Assembly (NCBI RefSeq): GCF_030867095.1
Contig: NC_081827.1
Location: forward strand, 218,343,310 to 218,407,309
Reading direction: 5' to 3'
DNA length: 64,000 nt
DNA from: Alligator mississippiensis
Taxonomy: Eukaryota; Chordata; Crocodylia; Alligatoridae
Shown: piece after piece, positions 25,045-38,839 of the stretch
How positions within the stretch are numbered: position 1 is the first letter of the stretch
How the letters are laid out: every line of letters begins with the position of its first letter
Translations under genes and position numbers: made by a program
Notes under the pieces: generated by a model
Databases searched by the model: none
Seen by the model: only the letters and a program-made list of their open reading frames with translations
What the model was told of the DNA's origin: nothing

Positions 25045-25272
25045 GAGGGGGAGACAGAACTCAGCAGGGTGCCAGAGTGCAGCATGCAAAGGCATTTTGC
25101 TTGGCACGTGCACCTCGGGGTGGATGGCAGAAAAGGGGCAAGGGCTGCACTGCCACAACAAGGATTGGGCCCCTTGTGGCTCCTCTGCCATCCACCCTTG
25201 GCATACCAAACTCTTACAAGTTAAGGTTGTGGGTATTTTTTGCACTCTGCCCAAAAACATTGCTGACCCCTG
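25045..25272. mobile_element. 228-bp hAT-type MITE with 8-bp target duplication
   Basis: The right end is ttgctgacccctg, the reverse complement of the typical hAT terminus CAGGGGTCAGCAA. The left end (gagggggagacag) is a degraded match. The octamer atgtagag (in fact atgtagagga) occurs immediately outside both ends, at 25037 and 25273, as expected for an 8-bp hAT target duplication. Inside, GGGTGGATGGCAGA (25118-25131) and TCTGCCATCCACCC (25184-25197) are a perfect 14-bp inverted pair. It has no coding capacity; transposition would have needed an external hAT transposase. Confidence 0.85.
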
Positions 25273-25289
25273 ATGTAGAGGATTTGGTG

Positions 25290-27140
25290 TAATGACATAA
25301 CCCTCCACTCTACCCCTTCCCAAAGTCCAGTTGTGATTCTTTCATACACAGTGTCACTAACCAAGCACATAACTTTACTGGTTTGTTTCCAGTTTGGACA
25401 TTTTAGTGCTCAAATGCTTCTGGATGTCTTCTTGCCAATTCATACTGAATTTTGGTTTGAATATGTATGCTTCATAAAGGAAAACATACCTCCTTGAGGC
25501 TGAACCTAGCCCTCTAGGTTATTACACAGATAAGTGAGTTATGGTAGACAAATTTTGCTTAGTTAAGTACACAAATACCTGATTTCTTTACATTTATATT
25601 TAAAGCTGTGGAGAACGCTCAAAAGTAAGGAAATACAACTTTAATTCTATAGAGCATAATAAAGAATGATGCAGAATCATAAGAAAGGAATTACAAGCTT
25701 AAGGGTGTACTTTAGTTCATATTGTATGTCACCTAAACTGTGCTTAATTCCTTTGTCAGGCTGTTCTTTCTGTCATGTTAGAGTGCACTATTTAAAAAAA
25801 AAAATAAATCAAATATCACTGTCATTGGTGAAGCTAAGCCAAGGCCTGCCAAACAGGTAAGTTTGGCAGTCAGCAATCACTAACATGTGGGATGCACTCT
25901 AGGAATTTACTGAGCAGTCACATATGTAAACTACTTTTCTCTTGCTGCATAGTGTGAATGGATGGTCAACACTTGAAACGTAATACTAATTTGATGAGAA
26001 AGTAGAAAGCATTTTATTCTGACAGAGCCTGAAATTGTTCAATCATTTTCTTGCATCTCGATCATCTATGACCAAAGCACATAACTTAAAGGAAAAACAT
26101 TGATGAAAACTACTTCATGACTTGTGTGATACTCCCTTCTCTCCCCCAAGGTTGAGACCTATTTGTCACTTTAACACAAGTCCCAAAACCCAACTTGTTC
26201 TCTCTGCAGCATTGCAGTTTGAGGCTGTGCAGTAGACTGCATGACACATAAAAACTTCAATAAAATGACAAAGCATAACACCCAGAAAACTTCATTTTTA
26301 ACCATTTTCCTTGCTTTGTTGTGCAATGTTATGGTTATATTTGTGGCGGGAGATGCCCAGAAATGCAGTTAAGGGTTTGTATTTGTTTTTAAATATACTC
26401 TAAATATAGTATTGTTCGTAAATACAGTATTATTTTATACTGCATGTACTATATTTTAGTCACAGAATATTACCCACAGTATAGTCTAGTGTAAAAATAA
26501 ATAAATAAAAGTAAAAAATTACTTTAACAGCCAATATATGATAGATATCACAGCAGCATGTACCCAGCACATTCTGACTAAAAGCTAGCACACTCATGCT
26601 TTCTCAACAGCCCTATCAAATAGATGGCTTTTATAGAGTGCCTTGAAACTTGACAAATTTAGGTTATTTTGAAGTAAGTGGGAGTAAGTTCCAGAGCTGA
26701 AGAGGTTCTTATGGAGAATGCTGTATCTGTTGTCCCTTCCCTTTTTATAGCAGGGCTGAGATGGGGGTTAGGGGAGGGTAGATTGTCAAGCCCCAGTGAC
26801 TACTGATCTCAGCTGTCGTAAGATGGAAAAAGGGTAAGGTAAATTGACTCTCAGGTGGATCGAAATAGTGGGGACAAATGAATGTGCGGCAAATACATGA
26901 ATTGTTAAGGGTTTTTATGTGTTTGTTCATTCATTCAAAAACAATCATGTAAAAGATTCCTTAAAAGTGAATTTTAAGGGGAAGATATTGCATATCTAAA
27001 CAATCCAACATAGGCTTAAAATATACAGAGAGATGTTTGGGCATTTTTTCTTGCAATATTTTTGCCTTTGTCTGAATTTAGAAAGGTGCAAGTGCTGTTT
27101 CTTGCAGCACAAAGGCTGTACCTCTCAAGGGAAGGGTGAG
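25290..27140. other. Noncoding stretch, no gene seen
   Basis: AT-rich DNA. Only short chance frames are present. No recognised repeat protein or SINE core. Confidence 0.55.
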
Positions 27141-27150
27141 GAAGTGTTGG

Positions 27151-27191
27151 TTTTGTTTGTTTGTTTGTTTGTTTGTTTGTTTGTTTGTTTT
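27151..27191. repeat. TTTG tetranucleotide repeat
   Basis: About ten tandem tttg units. Confidence 0.95.
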
Positions 27192-27780
27192 CTTCCTCTA
27201 CATATAAAAGCTAAAGCAAAACTCTTTTTATTGTAAAATTCAGACTCCACAATTCTCTTAAAGCCATTTTAAATAAAAACAGTAAATTGTAAATCAAAGA
27301 AATTACCTGAATGTTGAGGGAGTGGGGCTCTGCTTGGGTTTCAGCCCCAGATGTTTCTAGACTCCAATAATGGTCCTGCCCAGATATTTACAGCTTAATT
27401 TCTGTTCATGTGCACTTGTCCATAAATGGTTCCTTTTCCATTTCCAGTCGAACAACGGAGCCACTTACAGAAGAGAGTGATTTAAACTTGAATGATGGCA
27501 AGATGTGAATAGAGACAATTTACCTTTGGAAACTTTACAATCCATTTCCAATATTTAAAATGTAGTGTAGTTCTTGAACAGCATGATTGATCAATAAATG
27601 TCCCATTTTAAATGTCCTTTTTTTTTCTTTTGTATAAATTCTGGGGTTTGTTTATGTTTTTGCTTTTTAGCTTCACTATAATTTGGAAGCAAATAAATAT
27701 ATTTGAGTACTTCATCTAGTGCAAGTTTATTGAAAAGCTAGTGTTACTAATCTTTTCCTATATCATTTGTAGTCTTTGCC

Positions 27781-27781
<1 letters not shown>

Positions 27782-27813
<32 letters not shown>
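27782..27813. repeat. Uninterrupted run of 32 C
   Basis: Thirty-two consecutive C residues. On the opposite strand this is G32, which can form G-quadruplex structures. The true length is likely variable or misassembled. Confidence 0.95.
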
Positions 27814-27814
<1 letters not shown>

Positions 27815-29932
27815 TCCCCACCTCTTATACCACCACCCTATTACTGGAAACTAAACAAATTAAAAATAATGATTGGTAACCATCTGCTGTGCTGAAATTC
27901 CACGTACAGCAGTTAACTCCATTTTGCAAAACAACTCCATTCTAGTGAATTACTGTGTAGTTCTTATGTGCCAGCAGATAGCAACAAGCAGTTTAGAGTT
28001 CCTCTGGACAAAGCAGCCCATGTAGCAAGCATTTCATTATGCATTGTCACTTGGCGGAGTTGAGGAGGGGGGAAAGAACCCCTTTAAACAATTCAGAGTA
28101 ATGCATTTGGAAACAAAATCAAACCATTGCCTAATTGTTTCATTTGATTAGAAAAGGGGCCAATCCATAAGACATTACAGACAGTAGACTTACAGAAGAA
28201 GCTTGCACACTTTGGATTGGATCTCTGTTTCCAGAACTGTGCTATATTGTAATAACTAGTGGGTAGCCTATTTAATTTTAAATCATTCATGTGCCTTTTT
28301 GCCTTTTCAATAAATACCTAAAACAGAAATAAGATTGTGAAGACGGCCACAATGTATTGGAGAACAATATTTATTTATAGTGTGCCTATTGAAGAATTGA
28401 CACAAGACTGAGGTAAGAGTACATTAGAGCAGTCTTAGTAGTAAACAGTGACAGGGCTCTAAGAAAGGGCTATTCAAATAGTGACAGACCATGATGTAAT
28501 ATAAAAACAGGCACTATTATTAAATATATTTTAACTTGCATTCAATTATTTGATCTTAGAGTTTGACCGTATATAAAGAAAGTTGCTTAAAATGGGCAGT
28601 ATATTGAGTTCAAAGGACCCATACAGTTCATAAATTCTCTGGTGTCTACTGGATTTTTCATCAGGGAGACTTCCAATAAAAATGATCTATTTTAGAAATA
28701 ATATTGTTTAGTAGGTTGAAATGTGGTGTAATAAAATTAGACCTTCAGTCTTCTAAAGTTACTACTTAGATGGCACCCTTGGGATGGTAAAATGGCTGTA
28801 TAAGCAGATGAATCAGACAGTTTCACTGATGGATACATTTGTCAGTCTCTGTTACAGATATAATATATTCTTATATCTGTAATCCTGACACTGTTACATC
28901 CAAATGAAATCAACATGAGGTTGTCATCTTTAAGCAAATATGTTAAGTGTTGTCTTTTGTGCTTTGGATTTGAAAGAAAGGGGCCCAAGGGAGCCAGCAT
29001 CATGCAAATGGAACAAATCCCATTTCTTCTGAGCTGTGCTGTTTCCCCCTTCATGGCAGCTGGCTGTGTTATCTTTGTGTGTTTCTCTGAGTGCTGACAA
29101 TTCTTTCAGTGATCTAAGTTAGGGCACATTAGAAAGTGGAAGCAGCTGTCTGTCGTTATACTGAGAGACGTGTTTGCTCTACTGCAAAGATGAAGGACCA
29201 TGAATCCTTGACACACTCTTTCCCCCCCCTCCCCCTTTACTTTCCAACATGATCAACATTCAGACGCACAGATTGTCTGCTTGGACAGTTTTTTGTTCTG
29301 ACTGACAGCATCTGGCATAGACAAATTTAAAAATACATAGCATGCCATGCTTGGAATTGGAACATCCCTTCTTTATTAATTTTCTCATTTAAACCTTTCA
29401 TTTACATTTCAAGAAAGGTTACAGCTTGATATGGTTGAAACGTTGATTTTAAATGATAACCTCCTAATGAAATTCCTTGAATGAGCACCAAATGACTAGT
29501 GTTCATTAAAAAATTACACCTGATTAGTGTGGCCTTGAAGCTGGATAGAAGATATAGGATTTCCCTATTGTCTCAATCCACATTTCAATAAAATTGTTTA
29601 GCTTTTTTTTGACACGCAGCTAAACAAGAATGATGTTTTCCTTTACATCGCTCATCATCCTGAACACAACCATGGGATGAAGCAGTAGCCTTCTGCATAC
29701 TATTTGTCTAATTAAATCAGCTTTTGCTTGAAGAATGCATTTCAAGCAAACACCTAAATGTGTTGCATTGTTTTACTCTCCTAAGGTGTTTATGAATGTA
29801 AAGATGAGATGCTTTACACTAATGCAATCCAGGACCAGGCTTTCCTGACAAGGAATATATATTTGTTTGTATATATCACTTTTAATATTAAAACATTATA
29901 CTATAAAATGGCACGCCACCCACCCAAACACA

Positions 29933-29937
<5 letters not shown>

Positions 29938-29968
<31 letters not shown>
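29938..29968. repeat. TC dinucleotide repeat
   Basis: About fifteen tandem TC units. Confidence 0.95.
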
Positions 29969-29971
<3 letters not shown>

Positions 29972-30196
29972 TGTGCACTCTCATCTCCACAATCGTGGTT
30001 AGCAGCACAGACATGCTTGTCTGGCATTTATGTAAAAATAATATGAAAATTGTCCATAGCAGTCAGAATATGGACTTTGAGTCCAAGGAGAAAAAAATCT
30101 TCCTTGTACCAGACGTGTTTTACCCATTTTTATGTTACTGTGGATTTCAATCCTAAATACTTAAGAGTACATCAGAAATAAATGCATCTCTTCATT

Positions 30197-30214
30197 GGGG
30201 GGGGGGGGGGGGGG
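30197..30214. repeat. Run of 18 G
   Basis: A pure G run followed by cgggg. Confidence 0.95.
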
Positions 30215-31739
30215 CGGGGAATAGTATTACAATAAAATAGAGGACTATTCAAGTGTTTGGCAGTAAATATGTAAAACAAGTATGTTAGTGTATTTGGATG
30301 GGAAAGAGATGCTGCAGCAGACAGGCTCAATTAACAGTTGTAAGCAGGAGAGGACTTATATTCCCTTCTGTATATGTAAAAGAGGTAATTTGCTTTAGGA
30401 TAAATTCTGACAAATTTTCAGATGGAAAAACAGAGACTGAAATAAAAATAACAAAAGATTTTTCAATTACACACAAACATTTTATACTTGGAAAGGGTAA
30501 AGAATCCTCTTTGTAGTTTTGCCGTTTGAACTTCTTGTCAAAGAATGGATAAAATGTATTTTGTATTTTTGATAGTATGTTTTTTAAAGTGATTGATTTA
30601 TGGAATAAGTATTTTTGGAAAAACAATCATTTTAATTCCTGTGTCTTGAAAGAACTCCTATTTTCTAAAAAAATAAAAAATCCTAGTGATGTAGCATAGA
30701 ACTAATTTTTGTTTGGTTTTATTTTTAAAAAGGTGTAGTTGGTTGATAAGTTTTTCAGTAAAGATCATGTTATGTGGTCGTGTGTAAAATGTGGTTTTAT
30801 TTTAAATAATGTTACAGTTTTTAATATGAATAGTTCCATTTTTGTGTTAAACTTCCATTTTGATTTTTTTTAAATGGTTTGTTATACAGGGTAGTGCAGA
30901 TATGCATCTGTAAGCAAACTGGGAATAGGTTAGAGTACACAATTCCCTGGTGTAAAAGCCAAGGTTTAGCAGTAATGCTTTTAATCTGGACTTGTAGAGG
31001 ATTCAGGAGCATCCATAGATCTGCTCCAGTAATTACCATACCCCAAGTGGCACTGGGAAAGACATTTGCCTAAAAACTTGATGTCTTTATTACACTGTTT
31101 ACATTTTAATTAGAAACATGAAAATTACTGATTCATACAGACAACTATAGTTTAAGAGGGTTTGTTCACCATCCATTATATCTTTAAAAAAAAAACCAAA
31201 AAAACCCCCCAAAACAGTTAAATAGTTTACTAGGAATATTTCCCAGAAATAATGTATTGCTATTATAAGCTACTTAAAGGATATTTTTTATTTTACCAGA
31301 GGTAGAATTTGCATATAAATTAGGGGCTGGGAATTAGGGAATTTTAAGTTGTAACAGTGTTGTGATTTACTTATGTACAGTACTCCACATACATGTACAT
31401 TCCATCATTTTGTATGTAAAATCATGTTTGCATGGAAAAAATCTTGATCATATAAATGTTTGCCAAAGATGAAAACCGCATGTAGTTTAGAAAAAAAAAT
31501 ATTTTTACCTCTTTCAGTATGTACCCGTACATACAAGTATTTACACATGTACCTATATAGAGAGATGTCCATATGTAATATATATGTATATAATTTTCCT
31601 CCTGACTCTTGCATGTACCTGTCAGCACCAGTGGCCTAAAACAACTCCCACTAGGAGTGATTTGGACTGAAGCCGTGGTGCCTGTCAGTGTCCATTCCTG
31701 AGTCAGCAGCATGTCCATTGCTTGAATCGTGCGACAGTC

Positions 31740-31950
31740 ACTCATCCAGTTTTCCCCTCCCCAGGGGGCAACCGTCCTCCTCATCACTGAGGAGAATGAC
31801 CCTTCTGTCTGGCATGCTCAAGATCCTGAATCTCACCACATCGGTGTGCGAGTTCAAATCCCTACTCCTAAAGGCAGAGCTGGGATTCCAGCTAATGACT
31901 CAGAGATACAGAGGGTCAGTGCACTGGTGATCTGGAGTACTGAGCCATCG
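31740..31950 (-). mobile_element. Possible tRNA-type SINE relic
   Basis: On the minus strand, gatggctcagtac resembles a pol III A box. About 70 bases on, gctggaatcccagctctgcc resembles the MIR segment containing the B box. The plus strand also carries gagttcaaatccctac, close to a B box in the other orientation. The copy is strongly diverged, so family and strand are uncertain. Confidence 0.35.
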
Positions 31951-31999
31951 CACCAGCTTAGTTGTACATTTTTTCCATAACTTACTGTCTCTCTCTCCC

Positions 32000-34900
32000 C
32001 ACTAACCCCACCCTCTCATCTTTTATAATAAAATGGGTATTTTACAACATTTGCAGTTACTCATCTAAAAATACTGTAAAAATCTTAAATTTCTCTTAGG
32101 TTTGATTTTTATTTTTTTTTACTTGATCTGAATTAAAAATTGGTAAAAATTTGGTTTGAAGGAGGGAAAAACCCTCCACTGTCTGCTAACTTCCTATTGG
32201 ATTAGTTATATAGGTTGGTGGGGCAGTGTGTGCAAATAATAAATAGAAAATCAATTGCCCTGAGTGGGATAGTGAGCCTTAACTGCCATAACTAGATATT
32301 TCTACTTGTGTTTTTGTTTTTAACTTTTAATGACATATTTCTAAAGGAGAGAAAAGTAATTTCCCTTTTTATTTGGTTGTAGGAGTCCCTTTCATCCTTA
32401 AGATTTATTTGGTCATCTTATTTAATAATATTATTAGTAATTATTAATATTATGTATAATATGCAATGGACTTCAGGTTTTTAGATATTTGCAGGCTTAA
32501 ACCAGAATAAGTGTTTTATGGATTTATTTTATATTTAAGAGTGGGAATTGTCATTTTGTTCTTTCATCATTCAAAGCATTACTTGTCTTCTGGCTCAGAA
32601 ATATTTGGTCATATTTTCATAATCATTTTAATTCTGTATTCTGCTTTTTAAAAGTACCGCATCTAATGTGTGCCTTATTTTGCCTTTCCTACATCAAAAT
32701 AAAAGTGTATGTGTATGTATACATTTTAAGCTTTAAAATTCCTGTTCTAGGTTTATTATTGTTCTTGAGGTATATGGGTTTGTTTGTTTGTTTTTAATTT
32801 ACTTTTATTTAAAAAAAAAGTTTCTAACATTTGTTTCTAACAAACTCCTCTTGGTAACTTGGTTGCATCATAATGAAAAAGGAAGCATGGGGTCTTATAT
32901 TTGCTAGTTCAGTTGAGTAAAGGTTGTGGTCTGTTCATGCATTCACTTGTTTGGAGCTTTTGGCAGGATTCTTATTAGGTTTAGGCATTTTCTAGCTGTG
33001 ATTAAACAGAACAGCCTGCATCTGCAAAGACAGAAACATGCTGCTTGCTTGTATACACTGTAAAATTCTAATAGTTTTGTGCAGTCTAGTAAATTCAGTG
33101 TGCTTTTTGCATTGTGGCTCGAAACACTTGTGTGTTGCGGGAAACTGGCTGCCTGCCAGCCATCGACTATGAAATCCTGGGTACCTGAGAGCTTATCAGT
33201 TCTTTTGCTTTGTAAAAGAAAAAGTGATGAAAATGTTGGTAAACTGCCATGAAGGTTTAAGGCTGCTGGAATAAGGAGCCGTGTAATCAGATTGGAAAAT
33301 GGAGCTTGAGATTCTCTGCATGGGAAGCAGTCGTCTGTGGACCTACTGAGATGCTGTGCAAGTGCCCGAGCTGACCACTTTGTTAGCAAATCAGCTTGTT
33401 TGCTGCAGCAGCAGGGTGGAATAGACTAGTCCTTGTGATGGTATGTAACACCAGTAATATCTCTTGCTTTGCACAATGTAATCAGCTTGCAATTAGCTCA
33501 CTCTACATTAACCTTCTTGGTATTTTTTTCCCTCTTTTTGTTAAGACTGTGCACTTTAAACAATTAACTATAGAAAGTAATCCTTCAAGCAAATCAAAGC
33601 AATCCTTTAATTTTATCACCCTGCTGAAAAAGTATCAGGTGGTCAACTGGTCTTCATCAGCTGCTGCAAATTCTCTCGTTCACTGTAGCGTAGAGAGGTT
33701 CTTTAACCCATTCACATTTGGAATAATATCAGGATTTTATATTTTGCCCATGATATAATGTTCTGTCATTAAACAGTAACTGGAATTGTTCTAAGGAAAA
33801 ATGTGAGGCGTGCCCTTTCTTAGATATACAGCTTTTACGCTTCTGTTTGTTTAGGCATTTCCATACGCTACCTCTCCGAAAGCTTTGATGACACAGCCAC
33901 TTGTACTGATAATTCCACTACTTCACCTTTAGTGAACTTGATTCACTAAGGTTTGAAAGAACAAGGCTGTCATTGCTGATCTTGTGCTTTGCTTGATAAT
34001 CCACTAAAGTAAAATCCAGACAATGGTAAAATTTATTTAAAAAATTTCCTTTTTTGGATTGGCAGATAATAATTTTGATACTGCTAATGAACTGTGAAAG
34101 TTGAAGCTTGATAAAGAAAAAATAATATTTATTCCAATTAGGAGAGAAGTCATAGGATCATCTTGAAGTCGTGTGGATTATTATCCCGATTCCAGAAATT
34201 TCTTTTTTCTATCTAACATAGGTATGTTCACCAACCGCCTATAATATGTATATATTTTTAAGAAATAGTATAGAATGTAGTTTTATAAATCTTCCTCAGT
34301 TGTGAAATGGACATATACACTGGTAATAGAGACCAAAAGTTGTTCCTTTTTGCTCTATGAGCAGTTTTAAATTATTTGAGCTGCCATATTAGTTTCAAAA
34401 GTTAACTCCTTAAGCAGCTTTTTTTTATATGAGGGCAGTAAAGCTGGTGACAAAATGCTATCGATCATGAATAATAATGCCTCATCTGAATCCAATTCAT
34501 GTTGTCACTATTATCTGAATGTAAATGCTTTGGATGATTAAGGCTAATAATTAATATGAGAGAGAATTTTGCCCAAATATTTTATCAAAAATGTCATAAA
34601 TTGTAATCTGGTGCTCTACAATAAAGGTAATGACTACATTCCACCAGATCATTCGGTTTACCTACATTTATAGTATGTGATCTGCTTTTATTAATGATTT
34701 TTGTGAAGGTAGTATTGATTGGGTCTGAATAAATCTCTTTCTTCTTTAAGAAGAATGCAAATATGTTTGGATAGTTGGGGGGTGGGGTGCCAAAGCCTTA
34801 CTGTACGTAATACATTTATCATATTTTAATGAAGGTTTGTAGCTGTGGTTATACTTTGGGTGAAAATACTACACGTATGTATTGGTTTCTTTTTCTGTGT

Positions 34901-37900
34901 TCCATTATTGAAAAAATATAAGAAGTTAAAATATATAACTTGCATATGTCTCATGCTGCAAAGATCTACTTTATATTCTTTTAGAGGACAAACTCCATTA
35001 GATATGCACTTACTGTACATTGGATTGTAAATCTTACAATTTAATGGTAATTCAGTGAGCAGTTATTGCTTCTGTGGCCTTTTTTCTTTCTTTTTTGTCC
35101 CATCTCACTTGTGAAATAGGGCTACCCTTTACAAGTGTCACATCCATAGATTCATCTTCTGTACTCAATAGTTGTTCCTAGTGCATCATTCTAAGTGAAA
35201 AGAAAAATTGGAAGGAAAAGCTGCAGAAGAGGCATTGGGGGAGGCACATCATGTATGGCATATAAGCATAAAGCAACAGAAAGACCAAGGCATTTTAGCA
35301 TCAATCTAACAGATTAAAATTTTGCTGTAAAGGTGCATTTTCTTTAACCTCTTTCTTAATCACTTTTCCGTAACACTGCAGTCTGTTTGAATTCCCAGGA
35401 AGCAGAAATAGTGTCTTCATGATACAAGTCTTTTTTCCTTGCTTACACTGTTAATACTCTTATCCCTTTCCTGATATGAAATACTTTTTTGTAGAAACAA
35501 TATACACATTTGTAAAGAAATTATAAAAGGATTCTCCTTTTGAAGATAATGAGTTCTCTTCAGGAACTGCAGGTTACATGGAACACAAATGAGCTCTAAG
35601 TGGAGGGATTTAAAGTCCTGCTACAGCATTTAATTTCTTGAGGAAAGGAGTTCAGTTCAAGGTTAGCCTGTTATTGTGGCACTGGCAACTACTTCTCTCA
35701 TTCCTGTTCTTCTGCCAGCACTACCACACAAAAGGCAGTCATTTTTATTTAATATGTAGGGAGGTATTAATCACTGCAGTATTTTCTTGCAAAAATTTGT
35801 CTTATCAAATTCATTGTTTCACTACTCATGACAATAATAGGTGTTTAATTACTCAATAAGAGCAGTTTATAGATTCCATTTTTCCTGCATGCTGGACAAA
35901 TGGTATTGATTTTGTACTTTGATGCAACATGAAACTGTATTAAACACAATTAGAATTCAAAAGCTAGTAATGCACATTAGTTATGGTAACTGAACACTTT
36001 CCTTAGAGAAACTAGAAACCCTTTCTTTAAAAGGAGGATGGATTTTCACATGCCCAGAAAAGAGAGATAAATTTTGGATGTTGCTTTACTAAACAGCATG
36101 ATTTGAATATTTCCCCGCCTACCCCCGTTTTTGTTGCATATTTCTTCTTAGTTTTACGAACACTTAAGCTTTACAAGAGAATAGTTCATGTAAGTAGAAT
36201 ATCTTACTGGTAGTGTAAGTCATGCAATACTAACCTCTCCATACCACTCTACCATCGTCTCTCTTGTTACTACCTTTAGGTCCTACTTGTGAACAAGATT
36301 TCATGTGAGAAAAATAAAATTGATATTGTAACTCTTGCTTGACTTTGGACTATAAAATCTACTGGGAATAAGGAAGACATCACTAGTTCTCTTGTCTTCT
36401 AAGCTTTTGGATTTGTTCCGAGTGGTGCTGAGTAAACTGTGGGATTTAGTTGGAAACATGATTGCACCATCACACATCAGAAACTCAGAGAGTACTTAAT
36501 TCTTCATAATTTGAACCTTGTTCTTCGGGCAGTGTAACTCCTAGCTGCGGTCATGGGAAGAGTTGGACCCCCACAAAATGAAAGGATGTAAGGCTTTCGT
36601 TGTTGATCAGCTTGTTGATTTAATATGCTTTTCTGGGGTGGATGCTCTCAGAAATGCTTCTGATTTGCTTTTTGTTTTCTCTTAAAAAACAAAACGCAGA
36701 ATTAAAAAGAATGAACAAAAGTCTTGTGTATTTCAATGTTTGTATGCAGCTAAAAGATGAAGTTTGTCTAGCTTGTGATTTATTTTACTAGTCAGGTCTT
36801 AATTATGTTTCAGTAATTTTGTCCCCACACTTTGGAGTAAATAAATCTCCCATTTATGGTCATTTTTTTACTTCTGGGGGAAAATACAATGCCTCCTTTG
36901 GCTCAATTTGAAAATTACTTATAGTTTCAGTATTTACAAAAACAGATAAAACAAAATTTATTATTTTAAAAGAATCTAGTTTTTCTTCATTCCACCGTTG
37001 GGAGGGAATATGCATTTTGGTATGTATAAATAAATAATTTTTCTATGGGGAAAATTGTTCCAGAAATGATTTCAAATATGTGAAGGAAATGTACATCATA
37101 TGAAAACTCCATCATATTCCTCATACATTACCAGTTATATAATTTATTCACACATGCCTATGTGTTGGGGGGGAGGGGGTTATTTTGTTAAGGAGAACAG
37201 TTCATGAAAATAAATCTTTGAAGCTTAATTGCCCATTATAAAGGGAATATGTTCCTTGTGAAACTTTTAAAAACATTTTATTCTTATATCGTCTTTCTTG
37301 GGAAGTGCTTGTCTGTGATAATTTATGTTACTGTTTGCAATATAAGCTATCTTTATTTTAATAAAAATATTGAATAATAACATCTTTTGCAGAGCATCCA
37401 TAAATTCTGAGCTCATCACTTGGGTAATGTTCCTATTCAGGAAGGTATTTAAGTACTTGCCAAACCTGAAGAGCTTCTGTGGGACTACTCATATTATAAA
37501 GTTATGGGCATGCTTAAATGTTTTGCTGGAGCAGAACTTAAGCCAGATAGTCTTTCTTGTATACCCTTTTAGAGCAAGATTTCCTACTTTTATGTGCTCT
37601 GAATAGTATAAGGATCAATGGATCATTCCATTTGTTAGTGTTGGAAGAGAGTTCTTAATTTTATGAAAAACAGTAAACATTTTAATCGCATAAACCCTAA
37701 GATATTAATATATAAAATTGAAATGTGGAATGCACATTTTAATATACAGTTGTGGTCTCAAATATCTATGTATCATTATTTGTATTATATTTGCACCTAG
37801 TAATATCAGTTGAGACAGTGGTCCATTTGCACCAGCTGTAGAAAAAACATGTATTAAAAGAAAAGAGTTCTGTCTCATAGACTGCTTACAGATATTAAAA

Positions 37901-38310
37901 AACAAAAGAAAACCAAAAAAAATGTGGTGCTTTATTTTAAACTTGGTGCACTCCTGGGCCAAACCCAGTGCATGCCCAGAAGAGGCATCATATTAGTTGG
38001 ACCCAACTTGCCAAATGTCTGTATTGATTGGGTGCTTTAGTGGGGCTGTTCTGGCAGTCTTATTTAATAGCTGATTGAATCAGCCTTGCATAAAAGTACC
38101 AAAAAGCCCTGCAGAAGTGCCCAATCTATATAGACTTTGGAGAGCCAGGTTGAACTAATGCTGTTGCTTCCGGTAAAACGTGGGGTTTTTTTGGGTTTTT
38201 TTTAATGTCTGTAAGCAGCCATGAAGACTATATTCTAAATACACTTACCCAGAAATGCAAACATTAAAAGTGGGAAGTGCGGAAGTTGTGCAGAAGGGAA
38301 GACGTGCATC
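32000..38310. other. Long noncoding stretch with candidate conserved elements
   Basis: There is no gene, LINE or clear SINE. Base composition is more even at 32940-33430 and around 34480-34720 (gattaaggctaataattaat, aatgactacattccaccag), which is a look shared by conserved vertebrate enhancers. Elsewhere it is ordinary AT-rich DNA with short homopolymers. Confidence 0.5.
32940..33430. promoter_or_regulatory. Candidate conserved noncoding element
   Basis: A 148-codon open frame on the minus strand (33389-32943) is long for this AT-rich context, yet its translation has no domain, signal or repeat signature. The underlying DNA has balanced composition and no TE marks. I read it as a candidate conserved regulatory element or untranslated exon that happens to lack stops. 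A lineage-specific protein cannot be excluded. Confidence 0.3.
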
Positions 38311-38314
38311 TACC

Positions 38315-38445
38315 TCTACAAGAAGAAAGGGAAGAGGTGTTGAGATGTTAAGAGACATGTTTAGTCATACAGCAAGTCAGTAGCAGAGCTAGTAATAGAA
38401 CCTAGATTTCTTGGCTCCTAATTCAATGTGATGTCTACTAGATAG
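38315..38445 (-). mobile_element. MIR SINE fragment
   Basis: The plus strand reads gttaagagacatgtttagtc, then catacagcaagtcagtagca, then gagctagtaatagaacctag and atttcttggctcctaattca. This follows the reverse-complement MIR order (aggttaagtgacttgcccaa, ggtcacacagcaagt, gcagagctgggattagaacc, caggtctcctgactcc). It is diverged but collinear. Confidence 0.8.
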
Positions 38446-38839
38446 TATTGTCTCTCTGTTGAGATCAGTCATAGATATTGAATAAATGGTTTTTCTTTGG
38501 CTAATAGAGAATTTGGATGTTCACATTTTGGATTACTTATAGGAATTGTTTATAGGAATTATTCTAAATTTTAAAATCCCTCTTTAAGGTGTAGTCGTTA
38601 TTTTTTGAATACCATAACGTAAGAAACAATGGGTTAAATTTAACTTCACACCACTTACTGAAGGTTTATTAAATAATTCTACTTGATAGTGCCTATATCT
38701 GCCATTTTATAGAAGGTTAGGTACAATTTACCAGATGGAGGCTTTCTTACCTGTTTTTTGCTTTATTGTCTTTGCTGTTTGGGAGCAGTCTGCAAACAAA
38801 GTCAATGTTAGGCTAACCATTTTGATTAGTTCTTAATAA

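Larger units (their letters stand above)
27820..31730. other. Noncoding stretch, possible conserved elements
   Basis: No gene is recognised. A (TC)n microsatellite (29938-29968) and G18 (30197-30214) are the obvious repeats. Sequence near 28950-29200 contains an octamer ATGCAAAT in a stretch of more even base composition and could be a conserved noncoding element, but this needs alignment. The 115-, 99- and 121-codon frames have no domain. Confidence 0.5.

Noticed and set aside
31688-31980. Two overlapping plus-strand frames of about 80 codons in a balanced-composition region
   Set aside because: The DNA fits a diverged tRNA-type SINE better; neither translation has a known domain.
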